The notes beneath the pieces are model-generated. The model worked only from the letters and a program-made list of their open reading frames with translations, was not told the origin of the DNA and did no database searches. DNA of 64,000 nucleotides from Alphaproteobacteria bacterium (GTDB lineage Bacteria; Pseudomonadota; Alphaproteobacteria; Caulobacterales; Maricaulaceae). Where the stretch lies: positions 1 through 64,000 of the forward strand of contig WGNG01000004.1 of assembly GCA_016124675.1 (NCBI GenBank). Reading direction: 5' to 3'. A program made the translations under genes and the position numbers. Position 1 is the stretch's first letter, and each line of letters opens with the position of its first letter. This document shows positions 54,813-62,721 of the stretch, piece after piece.

Positions 54813-55826
54813 TCAGGCGCCGCAGGATTCGCGTACGATCAGCTCGGTGGCCAGGCGCTCGGGCGAGGGCGCGGTGCGCGGGTCGCCGTCGAGAAGCTTG
54901 GACAGGAGAAGGCGCCCGGCCGTCTCCATGTCCTGATCAATGGTCGTCAGGGCGGGCGATCCATAGCGGGCGAAGCCGATATTGTCATAGCCCACCACCG
55001 AGACGTCCTGGGGCGCGCGCAAACCTGCCCGGCGCAAGGCGCGCAAGGCGCCCAGCGCGATGAGGTCGCTGGCCGCCACCACCGCATCAAATCGCTGACC
55101 CGAGCGGATGAGGCCCTCCACCGACACTTCGGCTGACTCCACGGAAAACTGGGCGGGCACGTGCAGATCCTCGTCCGCGTCGAGGCCCGCCTCGCGCATG
55201 GCCTCACGATAGCCGCGATGGCGCTGCGCGGCCTCTGGCGCATCGGTCTGCCCCAGGAAGACGATGCGCTGGCGGCCGAGCCGGATAAGATGGCGGGTGG
55301 CGCGCTGGCCCCCCAGAACATTGTCCGTCCCGATGGAGCAATAGCGCTGCTCGGGCAGTTCGGCGCCCCAGACCACGAAGCGGCCGCCGGTCTCGGCGAG
55401 CTGATTGAATGCGGCGTGCAGCGTGCTCTGGCCGAAAAAGATCACGCCGTCGGCGCGGTGGGTGGTCATGGCCAGATGCAGGTCGTCATAATTGGCCGGG
55501 CTGACATGGCTGACATGGATGTCGCAGCCGCGATCGCGCGCCGCATCGCCGACGCCGGACAGGAGCTCGAAGAAGAACGGATCGGACAGGCGTGACGCCC
55601 GGCCCTGGGGCCGGGGCACCACGATGGAGACTGTCGCCTTGGCGCCGATCGGGCCGGCGGGCATGTTTCGCCGGAACGGATAGTCATGTTCGCGCGCCAG
55701 CTTCCAGATCAGCCGCTTGGTGCGGGCATTGACCGCCGGGCTGTCATTGAGCGCGCGCGACGCAGTCGAGACCGATACTCTGGCCATGCGGGCAAGGTCT
55801 TCAAGGCGCGTGACAGGCTGGCTCAA
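54813..55826 (-). CDS. LacI-family repressor of the maltodextrin locus
   Basis: A 337-residue LacI-family regulator. Residues about 5-55 form the HTH and hinge (TRLEDLARMARVSVSTASRALND), and the rest the periplasmic-binding-protein-like sensor (FDAVVAASDLIALGALRALR, DVSVVGYDNIGFARYG, LTTIDQDMETAGRLLLSKL). It is divergent from the MFS transporter gene and convergent with the GH13 glucosidase, like the repressor of the Caulobacter mal locus. Likely inducer: maltose or a maltodextrin. Confidence 0.9.
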   Translation of the reverse strand: MSQPVTRLEDLARMARVSVSTASRALNDSPAVNARTKRLIWKLAREHDYPFRRNMPAGPIGAKATVSIVVPRPQGRASRLSDPFFFELLSGVGDAARDRGCDIHVSHVSPANYDDLHLAMTTHRADGVIFFGQSTLHAAFNQLAETGGRFVVWGAELPEQRYCSIGTDNVLGGQRATRHLIRLGRQRIVFLGQTDAPEAAQRHRGYREAMREAGLDADEDLHVPAQFSVESAEVSVEGLIRSGQRFDAVVAASDLIALGALRALRRAGLRAPQDVSVVGYDNIGFARYGSPALTTIDQDMETAGRLLLSKLLDGDPRTAPSPERLATELIVRESCGA

Positions 55827-55918
55827 ATGGACTCTCCTTCACGCGCGCCGCCAGGGGCAGCCCCTGCTGATGACATGACCGCTGGCGGCGATTTTGGCAA
55901 GTTTTGCATGATTGCCTC

Positions 55919-55934
55919 CCGCAAATTTCTGCGA
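55919..55934. promoter_or_regulatory. Candidate LacI-type operator 3
   Basis: CCGCAAATTTCTGCGA shares the CGCAAATT-N2-TGC core with the site at 52878. It lies in the 294-base divergent region between the LacI gene and the MFS gene, 93 bases before the LacI start, so it may also autoregulate. Two weaker TGCA repeats (GGCAAGTTTTGCA near 55896, TGCAAAAATGCA near 56088) are close by. Confidence 0.45.
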
Positions 55935-56120
55935 ATTGGTTTCGCCCATCCGCTCGAGATTGTACCCGAACGCGCGCGGCATGGGCAGCCGCATCGCCGC
56001 AGAAGCAAATCATCCTTATGGATAAATTGAAATATTCCGGTCCCGGAAGTTTCGGCTCGACACCGGCTCGCAGGCGCCCCACAGTCTGCAAAAATGCAAA
56101 AACGTCATGGGGGAGAGATC

Positions 56121-57641
56121 GTGCAAAAACCGGCGCTGGGCTTCTGGGCCATCTGGAGCATGTCGTTCGGATTCTTCGGAATCCAGATCGCGTTCGCCCT
56201 GCAGGGCGCGAACATGTCGCGCATTTTCCAGACCCTGGGGGCGAACCTCGATACGCTCGCGATCCTGTGGCTCGCCGGGCCGGTGACGGGATTGCTGGTC
56301 CAGCCGATCGTGGGACATTACTCGGACCGCACCTGGAACCGGCTCGGCCGCCGGCGGCCGTACTTCCTGGCGGGCGCGATCCTGACCACGCTGTCGCTGC
56401 TGATCATGCCCAACGCGCCGCTGCTGTGGGTGGCGGCAGTGATGCTCTGGGTGCTCGACGCCTCCATCAATATTTCCATGGAGCCGTTCCGCGCCTTTGT
56501 GGGCGACATGCTGCCCAGCCGCCAGCGCACGCGCGGCTTCGCCATGCAGACGATTTTCATCGGCGCGGGCGCCTTCCTGGCCTCGCTGGCGCCGTGGGCG
56601 CTCACGGAGCTGGGCGTCTCCAACACCGCCGAGCCGGGCCAGATCCCGGACTCGGTGCGATACGCCTTCTATATCGGGGCGGCCGCCCTGTTCGCCTCGG
56701 TGGGCTGGACAGTGATCTCGACGCGCGAATACAGCCCCGAGCAGCTGGCCGCCTTCCGCGAGCCGCCCGGCCTGTTCCGCGAAGACGCCAAGGTGGAGGC
56801 GGCGGCGCCGGACAGCGCCGGTCATTACCTGCGCACCGGCGCCAGCTTCCTGATGGCGGGTTTGCTGGCGAGCGCGGGGGTGTTCTGGCTGGAAGGCTCG
56901 CCCCAGCTCTATGTGCTGACCGTCACCGTGACCGGGGTTGGCGTGATGTTCCTGGTCCACGCGCTTCAGAAGCTGCGCGCGCGCACCGACAATCTGATCG
57001 GGCACGTGGTGGCCGATCTCAACGCCATGCCCAAGGTGATGCGCCGTCTGGCGGTGGTGCAGTTCTTTTCCTGGTTCGCCCTGTTCATCATGTGGGTCTA
57101 CGCCACGCCGGCCGTCACCGCCCATCATTACGGAACGCTCGATCCGGCCAGCGCGCTGTACAATACCGGCGCCAACCGGGTGGGGACGCTGTTTGCGATC
57201 TATAATGTCGTGGCGGCGGCATGGGCGCTGGCTCTGCCCTTCATTGCGGCGCGGCTGAACCGGCGCTGGGCGCACGGTCTCAGCCTGCTGATCGGGGCGG
57301 CGGCGTTCGCCAGCTTCTACCTGCTGCGCGATCCGGACATGCTGTTCGTGTCCATGATCGGCATCGGCATCGCCTGGGGTTCGATCCTCACCATGCCCTA
57401 CGCAATCCTGTCAGACTCCCTGCCGGCCAAGAAGATGGGCATCTATATGGGCATCTTCAATTTCTTCATCGTGCTGCCCCAGATGGTGGTGGCCAGCACG
57501 ATGGGGCCGATCCTGTCGTCCTTCCTGGGCGGTCAGGCGATCCTGACCTTCCTCATCGGCGCCGGCGCGCTGACCCTGGCGGCTCTGGCGCTGACGCTGG
57601 TGCCGGGCCGGGGCCAGATCATCCCCGCCGACCGCGGGTGA
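56121..57641 (+). CDS. MFS sugar transporter (maltose/sucrose-proton symporter type)
   Basis: A 506-residue inner-membrane carrier with about 12 membrane helices. It starts FWAIWSMSFGFFGIQIAFALQ and has the SLC45/glycoside-pentoside-hexuronide-like pattern YSDRTWNRLGRRRPYFLAGA between helices 2 and 3. Similar carriers (MalY in Caulobacter) bring maltodextrins through the inner membrane. GTG 56121 was chosen because GGGGGAGAGA precedes it; an in-frame ATG at 56094 has no ribosome site. Seven bases separate it from the next gene. Confidence 0.9.
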   Translation: MQKPALGFWAIWSMSFGFFGIQIAFALQGANMSRIFQTLGANLDTLAILWLAGPVTGLLVQPIVGHYSDRTWNRLGRRRPYFLAGAILTTLSLLIMPNAPLLWVAAVMLWVLDASINISMEPFRAFVGDMLPSRQRTRGFAMQTIFIGAGAFLASLAPWALTELGVSNTAEPGQIPDSVRYAFYIGAAALFASVGWTVISTREYSPEQLAAFREPPGLFREDAKVEAAAPDSAGHYLRTGASFLMAGLLASAGVFWLEGSPQLYVLTVTVTGVGVMFLVHALQKLRARTDNLIGHVVADLNAMPKVMRRLAVVQFFSWFALFIMWVYATPAVTAHHYGTLDPASALYNTGANRVGTLFAIYNVVAAAWALALPFIAARLNRRWAHGLSLLIGAAAFASFYLLRDPDMLFVSMIGIGIAWGSILTMPYAILSDSLPAKKMGIYMGIFNFFIVLPQMVVASTMGPILSSFLGGQAILTFLIGAGALTLAALALTLVPGRGQIIPADRG

Positions 57642-57648
57642 GGCCGCG

Positions 57649-58530
57649 ATGAGCCGGCAGGCCCACATGCGCGAGGCCCTGCACAGGGACGGGTTTGTTC
57701 GTCTGCCCGGCGCGCTCTCACCGGCGCGGGTCGACAGCGCGCGCCGGCTGGCGGCCGGCGTGCTCGCGCGGCTGGCTGCAGATGATCGCGGCGCCGTGAA
57801 GTCCAACGGGTCCATGGCCAATCTCGCGCGCCTGCCCGAGTTTGCAGGGTTGGTGGCGGACCCGGACGTGCTGGGCGCGTTGCGGGAGCTCGGCGCAAGC
57901 GACCCGCGCTGGACAGGCGGCTACCTGATCTCAAAGCCGGCTGGCGGACCGCCACTGTTCTGGCACCAGGACTGGTGGGCCTGGGACGATCCGGTAAGCT
58001 ATCAGCCGCAGTCCGCCCAGCTTTTCGTGATGATCTATCTGACGGCGACGCGCCGGGAAAACGGATGCCTGCGCGTCATCCCCGGCAGCCATCTGCGCCT
58101 GCATCCCCTGCACGCCATCGCCGAGGCGCACTCCAAGGCGCTTGCCGCCTATGAGGATCCCGACCACGCAGCTTATGCCAGTCACGAGGACGAGGTGGCG
58201 GTGACGTCCCAGCCGGGCGACCTCTTGATCGGAGACAGCCGGCTGATCCATGGCGCGTATGCCAACGCCTCGGGCGCGGAACGTCCGCTGATCACACTCT
58301 GGTATGCGCCCGGCTACAGCACTCTGCCGGCGCCGATCCGTGCGCGCTATGCCCACAGCCTCGCGACCCAGGAGGGCGACGTGCGCGAAAGCGCGCTTGG
58401 CGACCTCACGCCGCTGACCTGGCCGCAACCCGAGCGCAGGCTTGTCGCCGCGCTGCTTCCGGACGCGCCGCCCGGCGCGGCGCCGGCCGCCTGGCGCCGG
58501 GCGCCGGACACCGCCCGTCTATCGCGCTGA
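57649..58530 (+). CDS. Phytanoyl-CoA dioxygenase-family (PhyH) protein
   Basis: A 293-residue Fe(II)/2-oxoglutarate-dependent oxygenase-like protein. The metal triad is visible: H106 and D108 in FWHQDWWAWDD and H201 in LIHGAYANAS; RLI/RPLITLWY nearby could bind 2-oxoglutarate. It probably hydroxylates a small organic substrate in the cytoplasm. It directly follows the MFS gene and so seems part of the sugar regulon, which is unexpected. It overlaps the amylase gene tail to tail by 12 bases. Confidence 0.87.
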   Translation: MSRQAHMREALHRDGFVRLPGALSPARVDSARRLAAGVLARLAADDRGAVKSNGSMANLARLPEFAGLVADPDVLGALRELGASDPRWTGGYLISKPAGGPPLFWHQDWWAWDDPVSYQPQSAQLFVMIYLTATRRENGCLRVIPGSHLRLHPLHAIAEAHSKALAAYEDPDHAAYASHEDEVAVTSQPGDLLIGDSRLIHGAYANASGAERPLITLWYAPGYSTLPAPIRARYAHSLATQEGDVRESALGDLTPLTWPQPERRLVAALLPDAPPGAAPAAWRRAPDTARLSR

Positions 58531-60408
58531 CCGGCAGACGACGTAGCCAAGCGGCGGCACCTCAACGGGGTAGCTGCCCGGCGCGGCGGCGCGCGGCGCG
58601 CAATCGCCCGAGAGCGCCGTCCAGTCCAGCGATGCGCCGTCCACCTCCACGAATGCGGTGCGGGCGGTGTCGCCGGCGTTGAACGCCACCACCACCTCGA
58701 CCCCCTCATGGATGCGGGAGACGGCGAAAAGCCCGCCCTCCTCCTCGGCCAGGCGCACGATCTGCGCGCCCCGGCGCAAGGCCGGCTCTGCGGTGCGGAT
58801 CGCCGCCAGATCGGCGATCGCATTGTAGAGCGGGTGGGTGACATCGAAATTGTCATCGGCCGGCGTGGCCTCCGTCCCAACCTGATCATTGTCGATGTAG
58901 ATCGGGGTGAGCGAGGGGAACATCGTTTCGCGCGCGCCCTGGTCGTTATAGTCGGACACAAAGCCCTGCTCATCGCCGTAATAGATCGTGGGCACGCCAC
59001 GGGTGAACATCATCAGCGCGTGGGCAAGCTCCAGCCTCGCCAGCATGTCGGCGTCATCGCGATCGGGATCGGCCTGCCTGAGGAACATGGAGAAGCGGCC
59101 CATGTCGTGATTGCCCAGGAAAGTCGGATTGAGCCGCGCGGTGTCAAAGCCTTCAGCATAGGCGGGATCGAATTCGTAGAGCCGCGCCAGCCGGGCGGTG
59201 GGCTCGCCGTCGGCGATCACTGCGCGCGCAGCGCCCTGGAAGGCGAAGTCCAGGGTGGAGGGCAGGCGGCTTTCCACGGTGTGGGCGGCAAGGCGTCCCG
59301 GATCGAACTCGTAGATTTCCCCGAACACGTGGAAATGGTCGATGCCCAGCGAGCGGGCATGCTCGAGAATCGCCGGGTTGAACGCGGTCCAGAATTCGGG
59401 GCGGACATGCTTGACCGTGTCGATGCGGAAGCCGTCGACCCGGAAATCACTGATCCACTGGCGATAGATGTCGATCATCCCCTCCACCACGCGCGGATGC
59501 TCGGTGTTGAGGTCGTCCAGCCCGGCGAAATCGCCATAGAGCGCACTCTCGCCATGCCAGAAGCTCTCGCCGCGATTGTGGTAGAGGACAGGATCATTGA
59601 GCCAGGCCGGATTGCGCAGATCGGCCTCGTCAGGATCGATCACCACGGTGTAGGCCCAGTTGGGATTGGTGAGCCGGGCGAAATTCTCCGCCGTCAGATT
59701 GTCCGGATCGTCGCCGCGGAAGCTGTCATTGATCGGCGCGCCGTCCGGCCCGCCCACGGTGGTCCAGGGATAGTCCGCCTTGGACCGGTAGGGGCAGCCC
59801 CCCTGCGGGTTGATGAAGCCCTCAAACTGCGGATCGTGGCACTCGCGGTAATACGCCACGTCGGCGGTGTGATTGGTGATGATGTCCATATAGACGCGCA
59901 GGCCCCGCGCCTGGGCGGCCTGAACGAACCCGGCGAACGCCTCGCGCCCGCCCAGGTGAAGGTCCACGCCGAGAAAATCGGTGATCCAGTAGCCGTGATA
60001 GCCCGCGCTTTCCTGACCGGGGCCGCCCTGCACGGCCTTGTTCTGGAAGATCGGGGTCAGCCAGATGGCCGTCATGCCGAGCCCTTCGATATAGTCGAGG
60101 CGCCGGGTCAGGCCCTGCAGATCGCCGCCCTGATAGAAACCCTGATGGGTCGGATCGAAGCCATGGTCGAGCCGCCCGCCTTCAATGCCCCCGGTGTCGT
60201 TGGAGGGATCGCCGTTCTCGAACCGGTCCGGCATGACGAAATAGATGATTTCGTCCTCCGGGCGACGGTCTGGCTGGGCGGCCAGGCGCTGCGCATTGGA
60301 GATGCGCGCCTCGGGCGCTTGCGGCTCGGCCGCGCAGGCCGGCGCGCCGCAAAGGGCGCCGGCGCACGCGCCGGACAAGAGGAGGGTCTTGAGGAATGGC
60401 CGGATCAT
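58519..60408 (-). CDS. Exported GH13 alpha-amylase/cyclomaltodextrinase
   Basis: A 629-residue GH13 enzyme with a signal peptide (LLLSGACAGALCGAPACAA) directing it to the periplasm or surface. Catalytic residues: nucleophile D330 in DGFRIDTVKHV, acid E364 in VFGEIYEF, and D435 in LGNHDMGRF. A calcium-type loop DFLGVDLHLGG is also seen. It would cut starch or maltodextrins to shorter chains before uptake. It is divergent from the GH97 gene across 201 bases containing a candidate operator. Confidence 0.92.
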   Translation of the reverse strand: MIRPFLKTLLLSGACAGALCGAPACAAEPQAPEARISNAQRLAAQPDRRPEDEIIYFVMPDRFENGDPSNDTGGIEGGRLDHGFDPTHQGFYQGGDLQGLTRRLDYIEGLGMTAIWLTPIFQNKAVQGGPGQESAGYHGYWITDFLGVDLHLGGREAFAGFVQAAQARGLRVYMDIITNHTADVAYYRECHDPQFEGFINPQGGCPYRSKADYPWTTVGGPDGAPINDSFRGDDPDNLTAENFARLTNPNWAYTVVIDPDEADLRNPAWLNDPVLYHNRGESFWHGESALYGDFAGLDDLNTEHPRVVEGMIDIYRQWISDFRVDGFRIDTVKHVRPEFWTAFNPAILEHARSLGIDHFHVFGEIYEFDPGRLAAHTVESRLPSTLDFAFQGAARAVIADGEPTARLARLYEFDPAYAEGFDTARLNPTFLGNHDMGRFSMFLRQADPDRDDADMLARLELAHALMMFTRGVPTIYYGDEQGFVSDYNDQGARETMFPSLTPIYIDNDQVGTEATPADDNFDVTHPLYNAIADLAAIRTAEPALRRGAQIVRLAEEEGGLFAVSRIHEGVEVVVAFNAGDTARTAFVEVDGASLDWTALSGDCAPRAAAPGSYPVEVPPLGYVVCRSAR

Positions 60409-60508
60409 GAGGGTCTCCCGGATGACGGATCGCGCTGCGGATCAGGGCGCCTTGCCTGCCCGCCAGTCTAGCGCGCGCGGCGCGCGTGTCACCGATAATC
60501 GCCCGGCA

Positions 60509-60524
60509 TTGCGTCTTTTTGCAT
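60509..60524. promoter_or_regulatory. Candidate LacI-type operator 4
   Basis: TTGCGTCTTTTTGCAT matches TTGCR-N6-TGCAW, the pattern seen at the other three sites, less perfectly. It lies about midway between the divergent amylase and GH97 genes, 86 bases before the GH97 start. Confidence 0.4.
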
Positions 60525-60609
60525 TTCATGTGCATTCTTCCCCATCCTTCGCGCGCAAGCTTGAAGATGCTGCGCTTGCGAAAAAGACACGGGAAACGGG
60601 GAGTTCTTC

Positions 60610-62721
60610 ATGCGCATCGTCAGCGGCTCACCAGCGCGACACCCTATCGCCACGCTTCTGTTTGCAGGATTTTGCGCAAGCCTGACGGCGGCGTGCATCG
60701 CCCAGTCATCGCCCGCGGCGGCGAGCGGACAACCGGCCGCCGGCATGGACCGCGGCGCGGTGACCTCCCCTGACGGACGCATCCGTGTCGAGATCTGGAG
60801 CGAGGCGGGCGAGCCGCACTATACGGTCAGCCTTGACGGCGAACCGGTGCTGGCGCCGTCGCAGCTGGGCTTCCGTTTTGCGCAAGGTCCCAATCTTGAG
60901 GACTCCCTGCGTCTGGCGGCGGTGGACACGTCCAGCCGTGACGAGACCTGGGAGCAGGTCTGGGGCGAGCGCCGCGTCGTGCGTGATCACCATAACGAGC
61001 TGGCCGCCGTGTTCGAGAGCGAGACGGTCGAGGGCGGGCGCATCACCGTGCGCTTCCGGGTGTTCGATACCGGGCTGGGCTTCCGGTTCGAGGTCGAGCG
61101 GGGCCCCGAGGCGGATGCGCCGGTGGTCATCACCGACGAACTGACCGAATTCATGCTGGCGCGCTCGGGCGAGGCCTGGTGGATCCCCGCCGGCGAGTTC
61201 AACCGGTATGAGTACATCTACTCCCATGGCCGGGTGGAGGAGGCGGCGAACGCCCACACCCCGTTCACGCTGCGCCTTGATGACGGGCCGTACCTGTCGA
61301 TCCATGAGGCTGCGCTGGTGAACTATTCCAGCATGCATGTGGACCAGCGCCGCGACCGCCAGTTCGAGGTGGAGCTGCGCCCCTGGAGCGATGGCGGCAA
61401 GGTGCGCACCTCGGCGCATTTCACCACGCCCTGGCGCACGCTGCAGATCGGCGATGAAGCGGTGGACCTGATCAACGGGACCGATCTCATCCTCAATCTC
61501 AATGAGCCCAATCAGCTGGAGGATACGAGCTGGCTGGAGCCGGGGGTCTATGTCGGCATCTGGTGGGGCATGCACCTCAACGAGTATAGCTGGGGCTCGG
61601 GGCCGAACCACGGCGCCACCACGCAGCGCACCCGCGAGTATATTGATTTCGCCGCCGAGAATGGTTTTGTCGGCGTGCTGGTGGAAGGCTGGAACATTGG
61701 CTGGGACGGGGACTGGTTCAACAATGGCGACCAGTTCAACTTCACCACGCCCTATCCCGATTTTGACCTGGAGGGGCTGGCCGCATATGCGCTGGAGTCA
61801 GGCACGCGCCTGATCGGCCACCACGAGACGAGCGCGGCGATCACCAATTACGAAAGCCAGATGGCCGACGCCTTCGCGCTGTACGAGCGTCTGGGCATAC
61901 GGGCGGTGAAGACCGGCTATGTGGATGACGCGGGCGAGTTCATGCGCCGCGATGCGGACGGGCACGCGCGCTATGAATGGCATGACAGCCAGTTCTCGGT
62001 GGAGCATCACCAGCGCGTGGTGGAGCTGGCCGCGCGTCACCGCATCGCCATCAACGCCCACGAGCCGATCAAGGATACCGGCCTGCGCCGCACCTGGCCG
62101 AACTACATGACCCGCGAGGGCGTGCGCGGTCAGGAATTCAACGCCTGGGGCGACCCGCCCAACGGCCCGGCCCACACCCCGACCATCGCCTTCACCCGCA
62201 TGCTGTCGGGTCCGGCTGACTTCACGCCGGGGATTTTCGACCTGACCTTCGAGCGGGCGGACGGACGGCGCGGCGTGCAGACCACGCTCGCCAAGCAGCT
62301 GGCGCTCTATGTCGTGCTCTATTCGCCGATGCAGATGGCGGCGGACATGATCGAGAACTATGCCGCACATCCGGACATGTTCCAGTTCATCCGCGACGTG
62401 CCGGCCGACTGGGAGGAGTCCATCGCGCTGGCGGGCGAGATCGGCGATCACGTCGTCCAGGTCCGCAAGGACCGCCATAGCGAGGACTGGTATCTGGGCG
62501 CCATCACCGGCGAGGCGGCGCGCTCCATCGCGGTGGCGCTCGACTTCCTCGATGCGGGCCGGACCTACGAGGCGCAGATCTATCGCGACGGGCCGGACGC
62601 GCACTGGTTCGACGCCCCGTACGACTATGTGGTGGAGACCCGCACCGTTACGGCGGACGACACGCTGGGCTTCGATCTTGCCGCCAGCGGCGGCGTCGCC
62701 ATCCGGTTCGTGGCGCAGTGA
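60610..62721 (+). CDS. GH97 alpha-glucosidase (SusB-like, inverting)
   Basis: A 703-residue exported GH97 enzyme with an N-terminal signal (cleaved near AACIAQS). An N-terminal beta-sandwich (residues about 45-290) precedes the barrel with VGIWWGMHLNEYSWG. The four glutamates line up with Bacteroides SusB: E406 in IGHHETS, E485 in INAHEPIKDTG, E503 in MTREGVRG and E509 in GQEFNAW (SusB 439, 508, 526 and 532, from memory). That is the inverting alpha-glucosidase type, with calcium. It would cleave glucose from maltodextrin ends in the periplasm. Its stop overlaps the next start by one base. Confidence 0.93.
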   Translation: MRIVSGSPARHPIATLLFAGFCASLTAACIAQSSPAAASGQPAAGMDRGAVTSPDGRIRVEIWSEAGEPHYTVSLDGEPVLAPSQLGFRFAQGPNLEDSLRLAAVDTSSRDETWEQVWGERRVVRDHHNELAAVFESETVEGGRITVRFRVFDTGLGFRFEVERGPEADAPVVITDELTEFMLARSGEAWWIPAGEFNRYEYIYSHGRVEEAANAHTPFTLRLDDGPYLSIHEAALVNYSSMHVDQRRDRQFEVELRPWSDGGKVRTSAHFTTPWRTLQIGDEAVDLINGTDLILNLNEPNQLEDTSWLEPGVYVGIWWGMHLNEYSWGSGPNHGATTQRTREYIDFAAENGFVGVLVEGWNIGWDGDWFNNGDQFNFTTPYPDFDLEGLAAYALESGTRLIGHHETSAAITNYESQMADAFALYERLGIRAVKTGYVDDAGEFMRRDADGHARYEWHDSQFSVEHHQRVVELAARHRIAINAHEPIKDTGLRRTWPNYMTREGVRGQEFNAWGDPPNGPAHTPTIAFTRMLSGPADFTPGIFDLTFERADGRRGVQTTLAKQLALYVVLYSPMQMAADMIENYAAHPDMFQFIRDVPADWEESIALAGEIGDHVVQVRKDRHSEDWYLGAITGEAARSIAVALDFLDAGRTYEAQIYRDGPDAHWFDAPYDYVVETRTVTADDTLGFDLAASGGVAIRFVAQ

